Shown: piece by piece, positions 1-9,065 of the stretch
Position numbering within the stretch: the stretch's first letter is position 1
Layout of the letters: each line of letters starts with the position of its first letter
Position numbers and translations under genes: made by a program
The notes under the pieces: model-generated
Told to the model about the DNA's origin: nothing
Seen by the model: the letters and a program-made list of their open reading frames with translations, nothing else
Database searches by the model: none
Assembly: GCA_047947135.1 (NCBI GenBank)
Contig: CP170457.1
Coordinates: 2,542,001 to 2,606,000 of the forward strand
Origin: Planctobacterium sp047947135
GTDB lineage: Bacteria; Pseudomonadota; Gammaproteobacteria; Enterobacterales; Alteromonadaceae
Length of the DNA stretch: 64,000 bases
Direction: 5' to 3'

Positions 1-1
1 G

Positions 2-2059
2 GAAAAGTTGGAAAAGGAACTACAACAACAAATTGCTGATAATTGGATGCAGCCTCTTAATCCTGTGCAAGTAAATCGTGAAGGAGAAGAACTGGTTATC
101 GCGGTTCGTTTGCCAATCGAATTGGTTAACGACAGTTATGACTTCGCTATCACGTTGGAAGACGGAAAAATTGTCAAACAGCAGGTAGTTCCATCAGACG
201 GTGAACTCATTAATGTGACCCACATAGATGATGTGGAATTTCAGGAATATATCATTAGTGTCACTGAAGCGTTGCCACTGGGCTACCACAATCTGAATCT
301 TCAGGCGAAAGATGGTGATAGTCTCGCCTCAATGCGTCTCATCATTGCTCCACTTTCCTGTTACAAACCTGATGAGATAGCCAAAGGCAGAAAAGTCTGG
401 GGCCTAAGTGTTCAGCTATACTGTGTGCGTAGCGAGAAAAACTGGGGTGTAGGTGACTTTACAGACCTGACCTATCTCATTCAGCAGTCGGGCAGGCAAG
501 GGGCGCAGTTTGTAGGCTTGAACCCTATTCACGCCTTATATCCGGCTAATCATCATGACTGCAGTCCATATGGACCGTCATCAAGACGTTGGCTTAATTT
601 CATTTATATTGACGTTTCCCAAGTCGCCGGTTATGAACAGGAATCAGTGCAGGATATTGTCACCAGCCATGAGTTCCAGTCATCGTTACAACATGCTCGA
701 AACGTCGACTATGTTGATTACGAAGCCGTTATCCAATTAAAACTGCGTGCGTTAAAAGCTATTTTTGAAACACAAAAAGCACAGTTAAGTAAAAAGGACA
801 ACAAGCAAGGTAAAGCCTTTGCAGCATTTATCGAGCAGGGCGGCGAAAGTCTCGATATGTTAGCAACTTATGATGCGATGCAAGAGGTACTCTCGGCTGA
901 AGGCAAAGAAAGCTGGGGCTGGCCAGTGTTTCCGGAAGAACTAAACGAATTTCATAAAGACGCCGTTGGTAAATTCAAACAAAAGCATCAAGACGCCATC
1001 TTGTTTTATATGTTCCTGCAATGGCAGGCAGCTTTGCAATTAGAAGCCGCGCAACAAACCGCTTATGACTCAGGGATGTGCATTGGCATTTATCGTGATT
1101 TGGCGGTAGGTGTCAGTGGCGGCAGCGCCGAGATTTGGGGAAATCGGGACTTGTATGTCACTGATGCGTCAGTCGGCGCTCCCCCCGACAGGCTTGGGCC
1201 GTTGGGTCAGGATTGGGGGTTGCCTCCGATGGATCCGGAAATACTTTATCAGCAGCAATATCAGCCAATTATCGATCTTTTCGATTCGAATATGCAGTCA
1301 TGTGGCGCTTTACGTATTGATCACGTGATGGCGTTGCTGCGTCTATGGTGGGTGCCTAAAGGATTATCTGCGAAAGAAGGTGGCTACGTATATTATCCGG
1401 TGGATGACTTACTGGGCATCCTTGCTTTGGAAAGTCATCGCCATCAAAGTCTGGTCATCGGTGAGGACTTAGGTACCGTTCCCGAGGAAATTCGAGTCAA
1501 GCTGGCCGAAAATGGGGTACATTCCTATCGCGTGTTCTTTTTCGAACAAGCTAAAGACGGAGGTTTTTATTCTCCTCATCATTATCCTGAACAATCCATG
1601 TCAACATTAACAACACATGATATGCCGACATTGATCGGTTATTGGCATTGTCTGGATTTGGAACTGGGTAAAGAGCTTGGGCTATATAATAGCGACGAAG
1701 TTTTGCAAGGGCTTTTCACCGACCGTCACGATCATAAACAGAAGATACTGGATACATTACATGGTCATAAATCTGTTCCCGACTGGATGGGACGCTATGT
1801 CGATGATGTCGCCATGCACAAAGAGCTTAATCATGGTATGCAATATCATATGGCCAAAGGTAGCAGTGCTTTGCTGAGTCTGCAGCTTGAAGATTGGCTG
1901 GAAATGGATAAGCCAGTAAATGTTCCTGGCACCTCAAATGAGTATCCAAACTGGAAACGCAAACTCACGCGGAATCTTGAGCAAATTTTCACAGATCCGG
2001 TGTTAAATAGTCTAGCCTTAGGGTTAACTGAAACTCGTAAGCGTGCATCAGAACAATAA
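2..2059 (+). CDS. malQ: 4-alpha-glucanotransferase (amylomaltase), 5' end truncated by the window
   Basis: GH77 enzyme that transfers alpha-1,4-glucan segments between maltodextrins in the cytoplasm. Family signatures are clear: RSEKNWGVGDF, GLNPIHALYP, the nucleophile region ALRIDHVM, the acid/base region VIGEDLGTVP and the TTHDMPT aspartate. The frame is open to the first bases, and a TTG at 8 would give 683 residues. Compared with my memory of E. coli MalQ (about 694 residues), roughly 60 N-terminal residues before the QPLNPV segment are missing. The real start therefore probably lies upstream of the window. It is followed by glgB after 39 bases and then glgX, suggesting one glycogen/maltodextrin operon. 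Confidence 0.93.
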   Translation, partial: EKLEKELQQQIADNWMQPLNPVQVNREGEELVIAVRLPIELVNDSYDFAITLEDGKIVKQQVVPSDGELINVTHIDDVEFQEYIISVTEALPLGYHNLNLQAKDGDSLASMRLIIAPLSCYKPDEIAKGRKVWGLSVQLYCVRSEKNWGVGDFTDLTYLIQQSGRQGAQFVGLNPIHALYPANHHDCSPYGPSSRRWLNFIYIDVSQVAGYEQESVQDIVTSHEFQSSLQHARNVDYVDYEAVIQLKLRALKAIFETQKAQLSKKDNKQGKAFAAFIEQGGESLDMLATYDAMQEVLSAEGKESWGWPVFPEELNEFHKDAVGKFKQKHQDAILFYMFLQWQAALQLEAAQQTAYDSGMCIGIYRDLAVGVSGGSAEIWGNRDLYVTDASVGAPPDRLGPLGQDWGLPPMDPEILYQQQYQPIIDLFDSNMQSCGALRIDHVMALLRLWWVPKGLSAKEGGYVYYPVDDLLGILALESHRHQSLVIGEDLGTVPEEIRVKLAENGVHSYRVFFFEQAKDGGFYSPHHYPEQSMSTLTTHDMPTLIGYWHCLDLELGKELGLYNSDEVLQGLFTDRHDHKQKILDTLHGHKSVPDWMGRYVDDVAMHKELNHGMQYHMAKGSSALLSLQLEDWLEMDKPVNVPGTSNEYPNWKRKLTRNLEQIFTDPVLNSLALGLTETRKRASEQ

Positions 2060-2098
2060 AAATACCGCACGTATCGCTATCAAAAGATAGGTAATGAT

Positions 2099-4288
2099 AT
2101 GGAACATGAGCAACAACTGGCGGTAGCAAATTGTGCTACGCCTTTCGAATTTTTAGGCATTCATGAGCTTGAGGACGCTGGCATATTGCGGGTTTGGAAG
2201 CCCGGTGCGAATGCTGTGCAAGTTACTCGACTGGATACGAATGAAGTTTTAGGGGAAATGTCTCGTGAGGCTCAGGCTGAATTGTTCACGCTGGCATTAC
2301 CGGATGGCAAAGAGTTTCCCTACCAGCTATCCGTCAACTCTGATGAAGGTGACTACAATGAGGTAGATCCCTACCAGTTTCAGGAACAAGCCTATCATGC
2401 CGTGCACTTTGTCGATCACCAGCCGGAGAATATATACAATCAACTGGGCGCGCAGTTAGTTGAAGTAGAAGCGGGCAGCAAAGGCAATATTTCAGGCACC
2501 CGATTTTCTGTGTATGCGCCAAATGCCTCGTCAGTCGCTGTGGTAGGTGACTTCAACTGGTGGAATGGCTCTGCACACCCGATGCAACGTACAAGCATGG
2601 GCTTTTGGGTATTGTTCATACCGGGTTTAGCGGCGGGCATAAAATACAAATTCCATATTAAAGATAGTCACGGCAATGGCTTACCTCATAAAGCGGATCC
2701 GGTAGGTTTCCACGCGGAACAATATCCGTCTCATGCTTCGATTATCTATGACCACAATGCCTATGAATGGCAGGACGATGACTGGACAGGCAGGCGTCCT
2801 GGAGATGTATACGAACAGCCAATGAGTATCTATGAGGTTCATCTTGGTTCCTGGCGCAAGAATGTGGATAAAAACGGCAACTTCGATTACCTCAGTTACC
2901 ATGAACTCGCAGACACACTGATCCCTTACTTGACAGAAATGGGCTACACCCATGTTGAAGTGTTGCCAGTGCATGAGCATCCGTTTGACGGTTCCTGGGG
3001 TTATCAGCCCGTTGGCTTATTTGCGCCAACCAGTCGTTTTGGTAACCCGGATGACTTTAAGTATTTTGTTGATAAATGTCACCAGGCCGGTATTGGTGTG
3101 ATCATTGACTGGGTCCCAGCTCACTTTCCCGAGGACGGGCATGGGTTGGCCAGGTTTGATGGTACGCATGTATACGAATACGAAGACCCTCGCAAAGGGT
3201 GGCATCCAGACTGGAATTCCTGTATTTACGATTTTGGCAAAGACACCGTCCGTCAGTTTTTGGTGGCGAATGCCTTGTATTGGGTCGATAAATTTCATGT
3301 TGACGGACTGCGCGTTGACGCCGTTGCTTCTATGCTTTACCTGGACTATTCACGGAAAGACGGAGAATGGATCCCAAATGTTGATGGTGGCAATAAAAAT
3401 TATGAAGCAATCAGCCTGTTACAGTGGATGAACAGGGAAGTATATGAAAAATTCCCCAATGCCATGACTATTGCTGAAGAGTCTACATCCTTTCCAAAGG
3501 TATCCCGCCCTATATATGACGGTGGTCTGGGATTTGGCTTCAAATGGAATATGGGCTGGATGCACGATACCTTGCATTACGTGACGAAAGATCCGGCCTA
3601 TCGCAGATACCATCACAATGAAATTACTTTCAGTATGGTATATGCCTTTGATGAAAATTTTGTGTTGCCGATTTCTCATGACGAAGTCGTACACGGCAAA
3701 GGTTCACTATTGCGTAAAATGCCTGGTGATGAATGGCAGCAGGCCGCTAATCAGCGTTGTTATGCGGCATTTATGTACGGTCACCCCGGAAAGAAACTAA
3801 ATTTCATGGGCAATGAAATCGGCCAGGCAACAGAGTGGAATCATGACAGTTCAATCAATTGGCATTTGCTGGAGTTCGAAAAACACAAAGGGATTCAAAA
3901 TCTCTACAAACAGCTGAACAAGCTGTACGTGCAAAAGCCCGCTCTGCATGAATTAGACTGTAGCAGTGAAGGTTTTGAATGGATTGATCACCAGAATGCG
4001 GAACAAAGCGTTTTATCCTTTGTGCGCAAGGCAAAGAGCAGCGAAAGTAAAATTTATGTCGTGTGTAATTTTACACCTATACCACGTGAAAACTTCAGGA
4101 TCGGAGTACTTGATGAAGGTGAATATGAGGTGTTATTGAGTACTGACTCTGCGGAATTCTGGGGCAGTGACTATGAAATGGATACTGTCATGAGCACCGA
4201 CGAACAGCCGTGGAATGATCGACCTTATTCAATCCGAACGGTGTTGCCTCCTCTGGCTACCGTGCTTATTGAGTACAAAACGTCTTAA
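2099..4288 (+). CDS. glgB: 1,4-alpha-glucan branching enzyme
   Basis: Introduces alpha-1,6 branches into glycogen. At 729 residues it is the usual long proteobacterial form, with two N-terminal beta domains (an extra N1 module, then CBM48 at about 105-210), a GH13 barrel and a C-terminal beta domain. Catalytic residues are visible: nucleophile D407 in GLRVDAVAS, acid/base E460 in TIAEEST and transition-state D528 in ISHDEVVHGKGSLL. The HPFDGSWGYQPVGLFAP block is diagnostic. The ATG start has an AGG-containing Shine-Dalgarno in GATAGGTA. The stop codon overlaps the glgX start by one base (TAATG), implying translational coupling. Confidence 0.97.
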   Translation: MEHEQQLAVANCATPFEFLGIHELEDAGILRVWKPGANAVQVTRLDTNEVLGEMSREAQAELFTLALPDGKEFPYQLSVNSDEGDYNEVDPYQFQEQAYHAVHFVDHQPENIYNQLGAQLVEVEAGSKGNISGTRFSVYAPNASSVAVVGDFNWWNGSAHPMQRTSMGFWVLFIPGLAAGIKYKFHIKDSHGNGLPHKADPVGFHAEQYPSHASIIYDHNAYEWQDDDWTGRRPGDVYEQPMSIYEVHLGSWRKNVDKNGNFDYLSYHELADTLIPYLTEMGYTHVEVLPVHEHPFDGSWGYQPVGLFAPTSRFGNPDDFKYFVDKCHQAGIGVIIDWVPAHFPEDGHGLARFDGTHVYEYEDPRKGWHPDWNSCIYDFGKDTVRQFLVANALYWVDKFHVDGLRVDAVASMLYLDYSRKDGEWIPNVDGGNKNYEAISLLQWMNREVYEKFPNAMTIAEESTSFPKVSRPIYDGGLGFGFKWNMGWMHDTLHYVTKDPAYRRYHHNEITFSMVYAFDENFVLPISHDEVVHGKGSLLRKMPGDEWQQAANQRCYAAFMYGHPGKKLNFMGNEIGQATEWNHDSSINWHLLEFEKHKGIQNLYKQLNKLYVQKPALHELDCSSEGFEWIDHQNAEQSVLSFVRKAKSSESKIYVVCNFTPIPRENFRIGVLDEGEYEVLLSTDSAEFWGSDYEMDTVMSTDEQPWNDRPYSIRTVLPPLATVLIEYKTS

Positions 4289-6354
4289 TGATGGTTCAGG
4301 CCTGGCAAATATCCAATGGCAGATCGTTCCCGTTCGGTGCGCAGTTAACGGACAGTGGATGTAATTTTGCGGTCCATGCACCAGACGCCGAAAGTGTCGA
4401 ACTGTGCCTGTTTAACAGCAACGAGGAACAAATTGGTGTTGTTCCTATGCCAGCGAAATCCGGCAAGATCTGGCATTGTCATATCGAGAACATCAAAGCC
4501 GGGCAATTATATGGTTATCGAACCAGCGGCGTAAATCAGCCATTAATAGGGTTTCGCTTCGATCCACAAAAATTATTGATCGACCCTTATGGCAAAAGAC
4601 TAAGTCGCTACGTTGAGTGGGACCACGACAAGTATCAGGGTGACAGTGCCGAAATGATACCAAAGTGCGTGGTAATTGATGAACAATTCGACTGGCAGGG
4701 GATTGAAAAGCCTGATTACCCCATTGAAGATGTGATTCTTTATGAAGCGCATGTCAAAGGTCTGACAATGCGTCACCCAGACGTACCAAAACGGTTAAGA
4801 GGGACGTTTTTAGGGGCGTGCAGCCCTGCTGTTATCAGACATTTGAAACGACTGGGAATTACCTCAATACAGTTTTTACCGGTTATGGCGTCAATGTCAG
4901 AACCCTATATTGCAGAAAAAGGACTTGGTAACTATTGGGGTTATAACCCTGTTAGCTTTTTTGCTCCTGATAGCCGTTTTGCGCTGGAAGATCCGGTCAC
5001 TGAGTTTAAAACCATGGTACGAACCCTTCATGCAGAAGGCATTGAAGTGATTCTTGATGTGGTATACAACCACACGGCGGAAAGTGGTGATCAGGGACAG
5101 ACCCTGTGTTTTAAAGGATTCGATAATACTGCATCTTACCTGTTTGAGACAAATGAGCAGGGAGCGCTGGACTTTCAAAATTACACCAATAATTCTGGCT
5201 GCGGCAACAGTGTCGATGCTTCTCACCCCTATATGATGCGAATGATTATGGATTCATTGCGGTATTGGGTTGAAGAGATGGGCGTAGATGGTTTTCGTTT
5301 TGACTTAGCAGCTAGTCTGGGGCGTGATCCTCATGAATTCACTAGCACTTCTGGATTTTTCAGAGCCATCAGACAAGATCCGGTGTTATCTCAGGTAAGG
5401 TTGATTGCGGAGCCCTGGGATATAGGCCATGGTGGATACAGATTAGGGCAGTTTCCCAGTCATTGGCATGAGTGTAATGATAAATACCGAGACAATGTAC
5501 GGGCATTTTGGCGCGGCGACAAAGGCTTAACGGGGGAATTTGCAACCCGTCTTCTGGCTTCGAGGGATGTATTTCTTAAGGGGCACCGTCCAGTGCATGC
5601 AAGCGTTAATTATATCAGCTACCACGATGGTTTTACGCTGCATGATTTGGTGACCTATCGAGAGCGCCACAATGAAGCCAATGGTGAGCAAAACCGTGAT
5701 GGTCATGGTCACAATGTGTCCCATAATTATGGTGTGGAAGGGGAAACCCGTAAAGCCGCAGTCAATGAATTACGTGAGCGTCAGAAGCGCAATCTGTTTA
5801 CTACCTTGATGTTGTCTCAGGGCGTTCCCCATATGTTGGGTGGTGATGAAATAAGCCGGTCTCAAAAGGGTAATAACAACGCCTATTGTCAGGATAATGA
5901 AATCAGCTGGTACGACTGGAAATTAAATGAACGGAAGAATGACTTTCTGGAGTTTTGCCAAACTGCCATATCGTTGCGCAAAGAGAGTCAGTTACTGCGT
6001 AATCTGAATTTGGAAGACGACAATTATTACAATCATTTCAATGTCACCCAAGTTGGCTGGTATCGCCCGGATGGCAGAAACAAGGTTGTCGACGATTGGC
6101 ATGATGAAGACAATCAGGCGTTTGCGGTGGAATTAAAAGGAGAAGGTTCTTTCTCCGAGCATTGGTTGCTGGTGTTTAACGCCAGTGATCATGATGTACG
6201 CTTTTGTTTGCCTGCATTACCAGACTGCCACCAGTGGCGCCTGGTGCTGGATACTCGCTATCAGAAAATAAGAGAGATGCCAGATATTTCCATCTGTGAG
6301 AAGTTTTTACAATCTCATAAAACAGTCAGCGTATTTCGCAAACGTAAAACTTAG
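4288..6354 (+). CDS. glgX: Glycogen debranching enzyme
   Basis: Isoamylase-type GH13 enzyme that hydrolyses alpha-1,6 branches of phosphorylase-limited glycogen. It has an N-terminal CBM48 domain followed by the barrel. Catalytic residues are nucleophile D339 in GFRFDLAAS, acid/base E375 in LIAEPWDIG and D447 in SYHDGFTLHDLV. The block LGGDEISRSQKGNNNAYCQD is typical of GlgX. At 688 residues it is near the usual length of about 660-690. The ATG overlaps the last base of glgB; a second ATG follows immediately, so the exact start could be one codon later. glgC, glgA and glgP are not in this window. Confidence 0.96.
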   Translation: MMVQAWQISNGRSFPFGAQLTDSGCNFAVHAPDAESVELCLFNSNEEQIGVVPMPAKSGKIWHCHIENIKAGQLYGYRTSGVNQPLIGFRFDPQKLLIDPYGKRLSRYVEWDHDKYQGDSAEMIPKCVVIDEQFDWQGIEKPDYPIEDVILYEAHVKGLTMRHPDVPKRLRGTFLGACSPAVIRHLKRLGITSIQFLPVMASMSEPYIAEKGLGNYWGYNPVSFFAPDSRFALEDPVTEFKTMVRTLHAEGIEVILDVVYNHTAESGDQGQTLCFKGFDNTASYLFETNEQGALDFQNYTNNSGCGNSVDASHPYMMRMIMDSLRYWVEEMGVDGFRFDLAASLGRDPHEFTSTSGFFRAIRQDPVLSQVRLIAEPWDIGHGGYRLGQFPSHWHECNDKYRDNVRAFWRGDKGLTGEFATRLLASRDVFLKGHRPVHASVNYISYHDGFTLHDLVTYRERHNEANGEQNRDGHGHNVSHNYGVEGETRKAAVNELRERQKRNLFTTLMLSQGVPHMLGGDEISRSQKGNNNAYCQDNEISWYDWKLNERKNDFLEFCQTAISLRKESQLLRNLNLEDDNYYNHFNVTQVGWYRPDGRNKVVDDWHDEDNQAFAVELKGEGSFSEHWLLVFNASDHDVRFCLPALPDCHQWRLVLDTRYQKIREMPDISICEKFLQSHKTVSVFRKRKT

Positions 6355-6390
6355 CAAACGCATCTTTTTGGGAAATCGCAGCAAGCGGTT

Positions 6391-6417
6391 TTGCTAGCGG
6401 CATTTGCCGGGTATAAT
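6391..6417 (+). promoter_or_regulatory. Predicted sigma-70 promoter of gnd
   Basis: TTGCTA (6391-6396) and a perfect TATAAT (6412-6417) are separated by 15 bases, about 62 bases before the gnd ATG at 6479. An in-frame upstream ATG at 6404 falls inside this promoter, which argues against using it as the gnd start. Spacing is a little short; prediction only. Confidence 0.5.
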
Positions 6418-6478
6418 CGCGTCCCAAATCAAATGCGCCAACTTTATAGGTGCACCGCTTCTTTTAAAAGGTTTGAGC

Positions 6479-8005
6479 ATGGCAAACGATTCATTGTGTG
6501 ATATTGGGTTTATTGGTTTGGGAGTCATGGGTAAAAACCTGACGTTAAATCTAGCTGATAACGGTTTCAAAATCGCCTGTTTTGACCTGGACCAGGCAAA
6601 GGTGGATGCCATTTTGGAAACTGACCGTCTGGAAAGCCCTGATGGTGAACCCCGGACAGTAGGTTGTCGCTCCTACACTGAATTATTAAGTAAGCTTGCC
6701 GCCCCTCATCTTATTATCCTGTCTGTTCCTGCTGGTGAACCTGTGGATCATGTTTGCCACCATTTGATTGATGCGGGAATTGCGCCAGATGATATCGTCA
6801 TAGATACCGGCAACAGTTTGTGGACGGATTCAGTGGCGCGGGAGAAAACCTATAAAGGGAAATTTATCTTTTTCTCAACCGCCGTTTCCGGTGGTGAAGT
6901 CGGTGCCAGATTTGGTCCTTCGCTGATGCCCTCCGGCGACCCTTACGCCTGGACACGCATTGAACCGGTATTAACCGCTATTGCGGCTAAAGTCGATCCC
7001 CAGACAGGCAAACCTATCGTTTCTAATACTCCCGGTAAGCCCGTAAAAGAAGGGGAGCCTTGTGCTACCTATATAGGCCCAATCGGTGCTGGTCACTATG
7101 TCAAAATGGTGCATAACGGTATCGAATATGCGGATATGCAGCTTATTTGCGAAGCCTATGATTTTCTAAAGAACGGTTTTGCGTTAACTGCGGCAGCGAT
7201 TGCCGATATTTTCGATGAGTGGAATGACGGTATTCTGAATAGTTATTTGATGGAAATTAGCGCCGAGGTGCTGCGTAAAGTCGATGACGAAACCGGCAAA
7301 CCATTGGTTGAAATGATCATGGACCGGGCAGGGCAAAAAGGTACTGGGTTATGGACGGCAGTCAGCGCACTACAGGTGGGTGCACCTACCCAAACCATTA
7401 CTCAGGCAGTATTTGCTCGCAGTATATCCAGTCTTAAACATGAACGTGTTGAAGCCTCAAAAGTGCTGTCCGGGCCCCAGAGCAGTCGTATCAAAGAAGA
7501 GCAACAGCTCGCGATAGAGGCACTGCGTGACGCTTTGTATTGTTCAAAAATTTGCGCTTATGCGCAGGGCTTTCAGTTGATGGAAATGGCAGCAAAAGAG
7601 CATGGCTGGCAATTGGATTTTGCCGAAATCGCAAAGATCTGGCGTGCCGGTTGTATTATCAGAGCAGGATTTTTGCAATCCATCACCAATGCCTACATGA
7701 AAAATGATGAACTGGTGAATTTATTGCTGGATCCTTTTTTCAGTGAACAAATCAACCAGTATCAAATGAACTGGCGGAAAACCATCGCTAACGCAACCTT
7801 GGCGGGCATTCCCTGCGCTGCGATGTCTTCAGCATTAAACTATTACGATTCTTATCGCTCTGAAACGTTACCTGCTAATCTATTACAAGGGCAACGAGAT
7901 TATTTCGGTGCTCATACCTATGAGCGTGTGGATAAAACGCCTGGCAAAAAATACCACACAGAGTGGAGCCAGCCGGGCCAGCCACAGGTAAAGATTAAAA
8001 AATAG
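6479..8005 (+). CDS. gnd: 6-phosphogluconate dehydrogenase, decarboxylating
   Basis: Oxidises 6-phosphogluconate to ribulose-5-phosphate and CO2 with NADP+ in the pentose phosphate pathway. The N-terminal Rossmann motif is GFIGLGVMGKNL. The central block has GPIGAGHYVKMVHNGIEY and MDRAGQKGTGLWT, and the C-terminal signature is AALNYYDSYR-like (SALNYYDSYRSE). I chose the ATG at 6479 because AAAAGG (6466-6471) sits 7 bases before it and the protein then begins directly with the Rossmann strand. The result is 508 residues, longer than the 468 of E. coli, mainly through extra loops in the coenzyme domain and between domains. Confidence 0.95.
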   Translation: MANDSLCDIGFIGLGVMGKNLTLNLADNGFKIACFDLDQAKVDAILETDRLESPDGEPRTVGCRSYTELLSKLAAPHLIILSVPAGEPVDHVCHHLIDAGIAPDDIVIDTGNSLWTDSVAREKTYKGKFIFFSTAVSGGEVGARFGPSLMPSGDPYAWTRIEPVLTAIAAKVDPQTGKPIVSNTPGKPVKEGEPCATYIGPIGAGHYVKMVHNGIEYADMQLICEAYDFLKNGFALTAAAIADIFDEWNDGILNSYLMEISAEVLRKVDDETGKPLVEMIMDRAGQKGTGLWTAVSALQVGAPTQTITQAVFARSISSLKHERVEASKVLSGPQSSRIKEEQQLAIEALRDALYCSKICAYAQGFQLMEMAAKEHGWQLDFAEIAKIWRAGCIIRAGFLQSITNAYMKNDELVNLLLDPFFSEQINQYQMNWRKTIANATLAGIPCAAMSSALNYYDSYRSETLPANLLQGQRDYFGAHTYERVDKTPGKKYHTEWSQPGQPQVKIKK

Positions 8006-8024
8006 CGGCTAAAGGTGGAATTGC

Positions 8025-8417
8025 ATGAAACTCACTGACCAGCAATGGCGCGAAAAGCTTACCGATGAAGAATACCGGGTTTGCCGTGAAAAAGGTACAG
8101 AGCGGCCATTTACAGGAGAGTTACTCGACGTTAACGACGATGGTGATTATTTGTGTAAATGCTGTGGTGCGCCACTGTTTTCGTCTGAACACAAATTTGA
8201 TGCCGGTTGTGGCTGGCCATCATTTTATGAAGAAGCTGAACAGGGAAATGTCGGTTACCATGAAGATATGAGTCATGGCATGCAGCGGGTTGAAATAGTC
8301 TGCAAACAATGCAGTGCCCATTTAGGACATGTATTTCCAGATGGACCACAGCCCACCGGAAAACGTTATTGTGTCAATTCAGTTTCACTGGCATTCAAAA
8401 AAGACGTTAAAGGATAG
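8025..8417 (+). CDS. msrB: Peptide-methionine (R)-S-oxide reductase
   Basis: Repairs oxidised methionine (the R epimer of the sulfoxide) in proteins. The 130-residue protein has the two zinc-binding CxxC pairs (C44/C47 in CKCCGAPLF, and CKQCSAHLGHVF), the CGWPSF block and the catalytic cysteine in RYCVNSVSL. The start has a strong Shine-Dalgarno AAAGGTGGAA five bases upstream. It lies 19 bases after gnd and could be cotranscribed with it. Confidence 0.96.
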   Translation: MKLTDQQWREKLTDEEYRVCREKGTERPFTGELLDVNDDGDYLCKCCGAPLFSSEHKFDAGCGWPSFYEEAEQGNVGYHEDMSHGMQRVEIVCKQCSAHLGHVFPDGPQPTGKRYCVNSVSLAFKKDVKG

Positions 8418-8423
8418 TATGGA

Positions 8424-8448
8424 TTGTTCGGCTATAAAAGCCGGACAA
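8424..8448. terminator. Hairpin between convergent msrB and glyoxalase-like gene
   Basis: A 10-bp stem with one G-U pair, TTGTTCGGCT/AGCCGGACAA, and a 5-base loop. It lies between the msrB stop at 8417 and the stop of the minus-strand gene at 8467. There is no T-tract on either side, so termination is only suggested by position and stem strength. Confidence 0.4.
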
Positions 8449-8466
8449 CCCATGTGATGGTGAGGC

Positions 8467-8967
8467 CTAATAAGCGCCTGCGCTGTAGATTAGCTCGTAG
8501 CTGTGGCTGTATATTTCAAGGATATTGCCAAACGGGTCTTCCATGTAAATCATTCTGTAAGGTTTCTCTCCCGGGTAGTAATAGCGAGGCTTTTCCATTC
8601 GCTTTTTACCACCTGCCGCGACGATTTTATCGGCTAACTCTTCTACATTGGGATCTTGTACGCAGAAATGGAATATGCCGGTTTTCCAGTATTCAAAATT
8701 GTCTTCCGGGTTAATCTGGTTTTTAAACTCAAAGATTTCCACACCGATTCTGTCACCCGTTGATAAATGGGCGATTCGGAATTTATCCCAGCCTGCACCA
8801 AATACATCAGTGCACATGGCCCCGATGGCGCTGTCATCTTCGACAATTTCCGTGGGTTTCATTATTAGGTACCAGCCCAATACATTGGTGTAGAACTCGA
8901 CAGCCCTTTCCAGATCCGGAACTGATATTCCGATATGAGAAAAAGTTCTTGGATAAGTATTTTGCAT
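8467..8967 (-). CDS. Glyoxalase/VOC-fold metalloenzyme-like protein
   Basis: Vicinal-oxygen-chelate fold protein of 166 residues with two paired beta-alpha-beta-beta-beta modules. Candidate metal ligands are in the expected four places: His in FSHIGISV, Glu in GVEIFEF, His in IFHFCVQDP and Glu in ILEIYSHS. The family includes lactoylglutathione lyases, ring-cleaving dioxygenases and antibiotic-resistance proteins; substrate cannot be read from the sequence. The ATG at 8967 is preferred because AGGAGAG lies about 9 bases upstream; a longer frame starting at 9012 lacks such a site. It is divergent from a LysR gene, which is likely its regulator. Confidence 0.85.
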   Translation of the reverse strand: MQNTYPRTFSHIGISVPDLERAVEFYTNVLGWYLIMKPTEIVEDDSAIGAMCTDVFGAGWDKFRIAHLSTGDRIGVEIFEFKNQINPEDNFEYWKTGIFHFCVQDPNVEELADKIVAAGGKKRMEKPRYYYPGEKPYRMIYMEDPFGNILEIYSHSYELIYSAGAY

Positions 8968-8983
8968 ATATTTATCTCTCCTG

Positions 8984-9016
8984 ATTAATGAACTGCTTGT
9001 ATGATAGTTCATTAAT
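8984..9016. promoter_or_regulatory. Perfect 10-bp inverted repeat, probable operator
   Basis: Arms ATTAATGAAC (8984-8993) and GTTCATTAAT (9007-9016) are exact inverted repeats with a 13-base spacer. The site lies just upstream of the VOC gene start, in the region shared with the divergent LysR gene. Long dyad sites in such intergenic regions are typical of LysR-family regulatory sites. Confidence 0.6.
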
Positions 9017-9023
9017 GGTCATC

Positions 9024-9040
9024 ATTTGAAATTATCAAAT
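9024..9040. promoter_or_regulatory. LysR-type T-N11-A box
   Basis: ATTTGA-AATTA-TCAAAT is a perfect 6-bp dyad with a 5-base spacer. The inner 15 bases fit the T-N11-A pattern of LysR binding sites. It ends 25 bases before the LysR ATG at 9066, where it could mediate autoregulation. Confidence 0.5.
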
Positions 9041-9065
9041 ATCATGATTATGAGTATAAAACGTA

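Noticed and set aside
6404..6478. Upstream ATG start for gnd
   Set aside because: The 25 extra codons overlap a good promoter and have no ribosome site; the start at 6479 has one.
8424..8714. 96-codon plus-strand frame after msrB
   Set aside because: It is antisense to the VOC-fold gene and has no family resemblance or ribosome site.
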